Source: Pholiota molesta (lineage: Eukaryota > Basidiomycota > Agaricomycetes > Agaricales > Strophariaceae). From it: a stretch of 12,407 bases of DNA. Positions within the stretch are counted from its first letter, which is position 1, and every line of letters starts with the position of its first letter. Shown here piece by piece: positions 8,601-12,407 of the stretch. Below the pieces are notes generated by a model, which made no database searches, had not been told where the DNA came from, and saw nothing but the letters and a program-made list of their open reading frames with translations. The stretch spans positions 1 to 12,407 of the forward strand of contig JACGCK010000595.1 of the NCBI GenBank assembly GCA_014925825.1, written 5' to 3'. The position numbers were made by a program, and so were the translations under genes.

Positions 8601-8984
8601 CCTAAGCCGGCGTGGACCCTCCCAGCAGCGCCCGGACCGACGCTTCGCCAGCGCGTTGAGCGACGTGAGCGGGAGGCGGGGTTGCGGTGCTATGACATCA
8701 GCTGTGGACTCGGCCCTTCAGACGAGGATCCCTTCACTGACGAGATGAGCAAGACAGTGAGCGGCGTGAAGCAGCTTGTGATCCGTCAGAAGGACGCAAG
8801 CGACGAACAGGTGTGCGAACACCGATTCCATAGCGCGTGTTTGGTCAGCGCAGAGAGAGTCGCCTTGAGCGGTGCAGATGCTGCAATAGAGGATGGGCGG
8901 GTGGATGTATCGTGTCCGGTGTGCAGGAGCGCAGGATGTGTGACGAAGGAAGAGTGGAATGAGGGTGTTGTTGCACTTGAGTAA
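5670..8984 (+). CDS. Large disordered protein with central RING-H2 domain and C-terminal RING-like module; probable E3 ubiquitin ligase
   Basis: Reads as one 1104-codon frame; an in-frame TAG at 5664-5666 and the A at -3 support the start. RING-H2 ligand order is complete at residues 397-464: C397-x2-C400, C440-x-H442-x2-H445-x2-C448, C461-x2-C464 (CAIC...LPCAHVFHAEC...CPTC), with the usual PWF after the fourth pair; such domains recruit E2 enzymes and transfer ubiquitin. A second set lies at the C-terminus: C1007-x4-C1012, C1049-x-H1051-x2-H1054-x2-C1057, C1082-x2-C1085. The rest is low-complexity: acidic run 138-144, Ser, Asn and Pro-rich stretches to about 285, Arg/Ala-rich helix 481-496, Gln-rich near 580-600, His/acidic tract 792-817. 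I see no signal peptide or membrane span, so it is probably nuclear or cytosolic. Two stop-free intron-like segments (separate entries) would shorten it to 1060 residues. RING call is firm; substrate and ligase activity are unknown. Confidence 0.92.
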   Translation: MDHNQNQNQDPVFQFIRSTFRQGTADGEDDGAQSRGGQSETFVSQNGSEAHAQAHDDMQLDAEYDGLPPLQELSDSGDSDAESESDRDANEVEMQAVDPNDRDGDTSSTSFLPRMSLVIPGRRVQPMRQTSNRRPRVDDDDDDERDRRHPSQRVSSVNNNAASSSSSQTSPPASLPRTHASIPVSGASETPHPPTRQPPNVQRHIFHTTINLGPGGPPNPFRLFQHLFPNNNPNEPNPEPNPTNNGNTDNSNLDAGGIDNNTPPGPPPVQPPQPPNGNNGPRPPPSIFGMSFDLGPGGVLLGGPAGAAMNGFPGGNPTANAQQAQGLPPHLADLLSRIGAQFVSGFGMDNQEDPDRARKLVDGLEMVPEGLVRRLERVGGTGGGMGEDPTKGGDSGCAICWDRLLDSDGEGFGPSKETADPKEGSSSTEVKQRKIVSLPCAHVFHAECLIPWFSRPRQTTCPTCRFNIDPDNLTYVSWSGRQRERREAEAAAARTAEGAQPATTDNAEASITPNLHAPLTADALPFPSIPDVAPNPINDDAFPEAREQISRQLAAIYAGMNPDPAAHFGDGNAPATPPVNQQEQRGAQATQQQQPQPPHHRHGTAVTVTSIPITIPIPVAIPLGGVHAGMFSSFRNVFTGFTNGRANPPRLFVGANANFGPSTSTTSANPPASTPGATSANPPSATTPTSPAGNFSNLSSQPGISSDGFLLGTSANVPRFNSPWPFGLGLGLGSIGVPNVNLPPGAPGPRPPQANTNTFNLEGLDFGIPGMRADVVVTMDMFFDPFGPGGPHRHDDHTAEEDHAHAADPHHHHPEREAGEVEMEEDVMMFMPEDEGHQQEPEHLQRILEMFAGPEANFGAANRNRQAQPQQAQQPTGLGDGIQMDEADRNMAEAFAQALRARFPRSQQGQAGEQDAQPRPEEGGVPAQPAQQGDAPAPDTQPRPRIRRAFAMPPIFGQFPDIFGAGGPGARRSRPEGPKPAWTLPAAPGPTLRQRVERREREAGLRCYDISCGLGPSDEDPFTDEMSKTVSGVKQLVIRQKDASDEQVCEHRFHSACLVSAERVALSGADAAIEDGRVDVSCPVCRSAGCVTKEEWNEGVVALE
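7555..7629 (+). other. Probable stop-free 75-nt intron inside the RING gene
   Basis: GTATGT donor, GTGCTAATC branch-like site, pyrimidine-rich TTTTTGTAG end, length 75 nt (25 codons), phase 1, no in-frame stop. Splicing joins ...HAG to ANANFG. As all signals are near the fungal consensus, removal is more likely than retention, but the frame stays open either way, so a protein longer by 25 residues is possible. Confidence 0.65.
7747..7803 (+). other. Possible stop-free 57-nt intron inside the RING gene
   Basis: GTAATT donor and TTTCTTTTAG end, 57 nt (19 codons), phase 1, no in-frame stop. The CTAAT at 7756-7760 is very close to the donor; the GTGAC near 7786-7790, 14 nt before the acceptor, is a better branch candidate. 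Splicing joins ...SPAG to TSANVPRF. Weaker than the 7555-7629 intron. Confidence 0.5.
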
Positions 8985-9772
8985 AGTGCTCTCGCTTGCC
9001 TTGGCTTCGGCGTCGTTTCTTCTCTTTTCTCTTCATCATCATCGCCTTTTATTATTCTCTGTATTTCCACCATCTCTTTTTTCACATCTCATACCATCCG
9101 CACTATTCTCACATGCATTCAATGGCCATTGTAATTGTATCTTTCAGTATTTGTGAGTACAACTTATTATCTATCTCATTCAGGGCAACGAGGTTCACCG
9201 TCGTGATTATTCTTTCAGAGACGAAAATCACTGCGACTTACACCAGCCGGATACATGTCACCATACCGTAGAATCGCCAATACCACCGCCACTTGTTCTA
9301 TTTAATCATAATCCACACTATTTCACCCTTTCCTCATTCCTTTTCCCTGGATGATGTTACATACTGTATACGTTACCAGAAAATTGGACTTTCCATTTCG
9401 ACACGAGCGATGAAACTGTAACTGTACCACTATCATTTATTATGCCAATTTTTCTTGTCTTTCCTACGTATGAACCACATCCCCTTTTCTTGGAGACCAT
9501 TATATATCAGTTCTGTTTGACCCGATGCATTCACTTCCCCCATAAACGAGCGCGGAAAAAGATAAAAGTACCACTTCTCTTGCAGCTCATCCGCAGTTAC
9601 GCAAGGCAATTTCATTTGTCTCATCCACATCCATTTTCAGATACATCTCACTTTTATTTGAAATGCCTTCATGTCATTTCAGCAAGATCTTGACTTCCTG
9701 TGTGTTGTACATCATCTCAAGCTCGGCTTAGGACCTACAAGTTACCACAGATAAGAAAGGCTCCTGAGTTAA
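8985..9772 (+). other. Downstream (3' UTR and beyond) region of the RING gene, pyrimidine-rich
   Basis: From the stop codon to about 9100 the plus strand is rich in T and C (TTTCTTCTCTTTTCTC, CTTCATCATCATC), as is common in fungal 3' ends. No AATAAA is visible, so the poly(A) site cannot be placed. The open frames here (up to 99 codons) are short and show no domain. Nothing else is recognisable. Confidence 0.5.
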
Positions 9773-9908
9773 ATTACCGCGTCGCGTCGCGTAGGTAATC
9801 ACGTGAGTGCCGCTTCCCCGAAATGGCGCAGTTTCTCCCCATTTGGAGTTGCTCGGTCGATTCCCCAAAACAATGAGCACAGCACTAACTATGAGGTGGA
9901 ATGACTCA
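9773..9908. promoter_or_regulatory. CGCGT triplet in an inverted repeat, followed by TCACGTGA and TGACTCA
   Basis: Three perfect copies of CGCGT (9778-9792) are flanked by ATTACC (9773-9778) and GGTAAT (9794-9799). The right arm runs directly into the 8-bp palindrome TCACGTGA (9799-9806), a strong bHLH-type site. TGACTCA, the Gcn4-type site, follows at 9902-9908. This looks like a compact promoter element, but the only ATG close behind it (9823) opens a 17-codon frame. Target gene unknown. Confidence 0.4.
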
Positions 9909-11564
9909 CCTTCCCGGCTTGCTGCGGTAGGCCTTATTACGCAAACGCATGAGGCTAAATCGTCTCAACCCTTTCTCTCCATTCCCCCCATGTCTCTCGT
10001 ATTTCTTGAAGAGTCGAGCTAGCCGCCTTACTTGTCGCATCTACTTGGATAACCATATTTGGGCGAATCACATAACTAATGTCGTATCTGGCATTTGTCA
10101 ACACAGCGCAGCACCAACGACTTTTAGGCGCGTTCTAGTCGTCGATGCTTCTTTGTATATCCAATCCTACACCTCCGAGACCGGGATTTAGTGCCTCATA
10201 TACGTACGAAGTGTCCTCGATGAACGAGACGTCTACGGTCTAGGCACCTACGACGATCTGCGAACTCGACATCGCAAGAGACCGATATTACTGGGAAGCC
10301 ACACGTTCTTGGAAACTCTCCTGCTATATTCCTTTCAAATTGATCTCTTTGGGACCCAATTAAGCCAATTCACATAGGCAGCTAAGTATTTCTCACCACT
10401 CAAAACTCAATTCCGACATATACTTTACCCGTCTGTCTAGTCTCTGGAAAAGTGGCCACACTCGCATAGGCCATCAAAACGTCTTCGGTGCATTGTTAGG
10501 CCATGCGCTGACCGCGAGGCTTGTTGAAAGTTTTGTCCGTTTGATATCAGCAACGGGGTGGAATCCCAGGTCCCTGGCCTTGTTCCTCTGATCGAGTGCA
10601 TATATGCTCGCTGCGTACACCTTGTGCACAGCTGCGGCTCTCATGGACATGCCAAACGGCTTTCGATATGTCTAAGCAACTTTGCACACCAAAACACCGC
10701 TATCGTTTCTCTCTCAGTCTCGATGCTGGGTCCTCTTTCGGGCCGAACATAAACGCTTCACTACCCGACGTAAACGACCCTTGATGTCAACTAATCTCAC
10801 CAGAACATTCGAGGACTATTCTCTTGCCCTCGAGGCAATCTGAATCTACAGCTTGCTGACAATATCTCTGTCTGTCGCCGCATACACTGGAGCGTCATAG
10901 ATTCCGGTTCTGTTGGAGTCTACTCCGTTTTGGACAAGCATTTCGCCGAAGGAGCCATACCACCGGTACTACTGGAATGTTTATCTTGGAAAGTTCCTTC
11001 TTACTTTAATTACAATGGCATTCAAATTTCTAAACGATGCACTCTTATAGGGCGATAACATCAACAATTAATATATTAACATAGGCACTAAGGAAAACAC
11101 GACAGCAAAGTAAACAATATACGGGTAGTAAAGAATACAAATGCGGGCCGCATGGAATGAGTAGAGGGGCTCGTAAGTAAATCATAGCGGGACGACATAG
11201 GGGGTGTGAACAAGACTGAGCAGTGGATACATGGGGGATGGCTGATGCATACATGGTACAACATTGGAAAAGAATGTGTGGCTATGGATAAGTCCTTCGA
11301 GGTGCGCAATTCGTAGTCGATTATCAAACCGATTACTTACGAAAAAGACCAATATTAGGCGAAGACGAAAGAAATAACAAATCATGAAGGGGCGTCGCGT
11401 TGCGTCGGAAGGGCGTTATAATGCAAGTACGTGGGTCGTGAAAGAATGCCAAAAAGAATGAAGAAGTTGGAAAGAAGTGAAGGGGCCCGCAAAAAAAAAT
11501 ACAAGAATCCAGAATCCAAGCAAGAAACCGGGAACAATAAAAGGAAGCGATAACGGGAACCAAA
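9909..11564. other. 1.65-kb intergenic stretch with no supportable gene; right end includes the 3' side of the DUF6699 gene
   Basis: Open frames on both strands stay under about 80 codons (for example 9949-10191 and 10558-10752, plus strand) apart from antisense overlap with the DUF6699 exon, and none shows a recognisable domain. The last 500 bp or so should hold the 3' UTR of the minus-strand DUF6699 gene; no AATAAA is seen on that strand. No repeats, tRNA or transposon remains were recognised. Confidence 0.5.
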
Positions 11565-12348
11565 TTAATGGCCATCGTCGAACAGCAATTCGTAATGGAA
11601 AGGCCTGCCTGGAATAGGGACCAAGCCCTTGAAGATACGGTGGCCACGGAGGAGGTCAATGCGGAGCAAGCCCCGCCTCTCCTCAACATGGGTGAACTGC
11701 GGGCTGTCCTCGCAGCGCCGCATGAATGCCGGTTGGCACCGCCGAACGTACTCGTCGCCAAAGTGGGCCAGCTCCTGCGGCGTCAGCGGCTGCGCGTACG
11801 TATCGTAGATCGCTCGGAACACGTCGATAACGCGCAGGGCATGCCAGCTGTTGTTGTTCTTGAGGTGGATCGGCCATAGGTGCAGCTTCTTGTTGATGAT
11901 GACCATCTCGGGGAGATGGAGGCCGTGCACTACAGGGATGTCCATTTCTTCTCGGGTTAGAGGCGAAGAGTGCAGCCCTCGCCTGGCCTTTACGGGATAT
12001 TTCCTGTCGCGAGGGTCGAAGCCGGCATCGAAGCAGACCAAAGGAAAAGGCTCCCTTTTTCTCAACGTGTATTCTACCATCGGCCATGATGGAATTCCGT
12101 GGTACATGGTCTCAGAAGGTCCTATGGAACGGGAAGAGTGGGGAGCTTCGATCACAAATCAATGTGAGAGACGTGAGCAAGAAAGTGGAGAAAATTGATT
12201 TACCGGAAGAAGGTGTCTCTTTGATATATGCAGGCATATAGCTTGAAGGTTTGGAAGCTGGATCCGCGAAACTTGAGCGACGCGATCGAACCGGGCGACC
12301 GTGTTGATCATAGGTGGTGGCTAGAATATATGTGAGCCTCTGGTTCAC
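11565..12348 (-). CDS. DUF6699 domain protein, 3' part (5' end outside window)
   Basis: Family of unknown function known mainly from basidiomycetes. Visible exons are 12348-12204 and 12121-11565, separated by an 82-nt intron; together they give about 233 residues ending at a TAA. The first visible exon opens at a TTTTTGTTAG acceptor with a CTGAC branch-like site upstream, so at least one earlier exon lies past the right edge; alternatively an internal ATG in this exon (in SYMPAYIKE) is the start. The second exon carries the domain: a beta-rich part (LHLPEMVIINKKLHLWPIHL), the helix-forming segment HALRVIDVFRAIYDTY with the LTPQEL motif after it, and a closing RIDLLRGHRIFKGLVPI-type strand. 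No signal peptide or membrane segment is seen. An alternative acceptor at 12146 would add eight residues without changing frame. Domain call is by pattern recognition, moderately sure. Confidence 0.8.
12122..12203 (-). other. 82-nt intron in the DUF6699 gene
   Basis: GTAAAT donor at 12203 and a pyrimidine-rich TTCCATAG acceptor ending at 12122, phase 1. The segment contains in-frame stops, so it must be removed to join the two exons. A second in-frame acceptor (CGAAG, ending at 12146) would give a 58-nt intron. Confidence 0.7.
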
Positions 12349-12407
12349 CTAACAAAAACATTCTGAGACTAACTGTCAGTTGGCGACGCAGTCGAACTCG
12401 AACTACT
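12349..12407 (-). other. 3' end of a further DUF6699-gene intron, cut by the window edge
   Basis: On the minus strand this holds AACTGACAG, matching a CTGAC branch site, and a TTTTTGTTAG acceptor ending at 12349. The donor and the preceding exon are beyond the window. Confidence 0.55.

Noticed and set aside
9823..9876. ATG in fair context just after the TCACGTGA element, as the start of a new gene
   Set aside because: The frame closes after 17 codons and no donor/acceptor pair leads to a longer convincing exon chain.
11568..11879. 103-codon plus-strand frame opposite the DUF6699 exon
   Set aside because: It is the antisense shadow of the better-supported minus-strand coding exon and has no recognisable domain.

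Overview
This looks like nuclear DNA of a basidiomycete fungus, most likely an agaricomycete. Coding stretches are GC-richer than the spaces between them. Introns are short (about 57-150 nt) with GTRNGT-like donors, CTAAT/CTGAC-like branch sites and YAG ends. One gene belongs to DUF6699, a family found mainly in mushroom-forming fungi. There is no bacterial, organellar or viral signal.

Layout. (1) 1-1312, minus strand: the N-terminal third of an importin-beta-family nuclear transport receptor of the importin-7/8 (yeast Nmd5/Sxm1) type, in five visible exons, running off the left edge. Three small frame-breaking lesions cluster within about 50 bp of exon 4. (2) 1313 to about 1600: its presumed promoter, with a TATA-like element, a CACGTG box and two ACGCGT boxes. 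(3) About 1600-5000: 3.4 kb with no gene I can support. (4) About 5000-5669: upstream region of the next gene, with a tight CCAAT/TGAGTCA cluster. (5) 5670-8984, plus strand: a large, mostly disordered protein with a central RING-H2 domain and a second, variant RING-like module at its C-terminus. It reads as one 1104-codon frame, but contains two sequences that look like spliceable, stop-free introns of 3n length. (6) 8985-11564: downstream and intergenic DNA with a CGCGT-repeat/TCACGTGA element but no recognisable gene. (7) 11565-12348, minus strand: the 3' part of a DUF6699 gene, whose 5' exon(s) lie beyond the right edge.

The three genes are separately transcribed (importin and RING gene diverge, RING and DUF6699 genes converge) and show no sign of acting as a cluster. 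Importin-7/8 imports cargo into the nucleus, the RING protein is a probable ubiquitin ligase, and DUF6699 has no known function. I found no mobile element, CRISPR array, tRNA, rRNA or new defence-type system. The most unusual features are the double-RING architecture, the stop-free introns and the clustered lesions in the importin gene.
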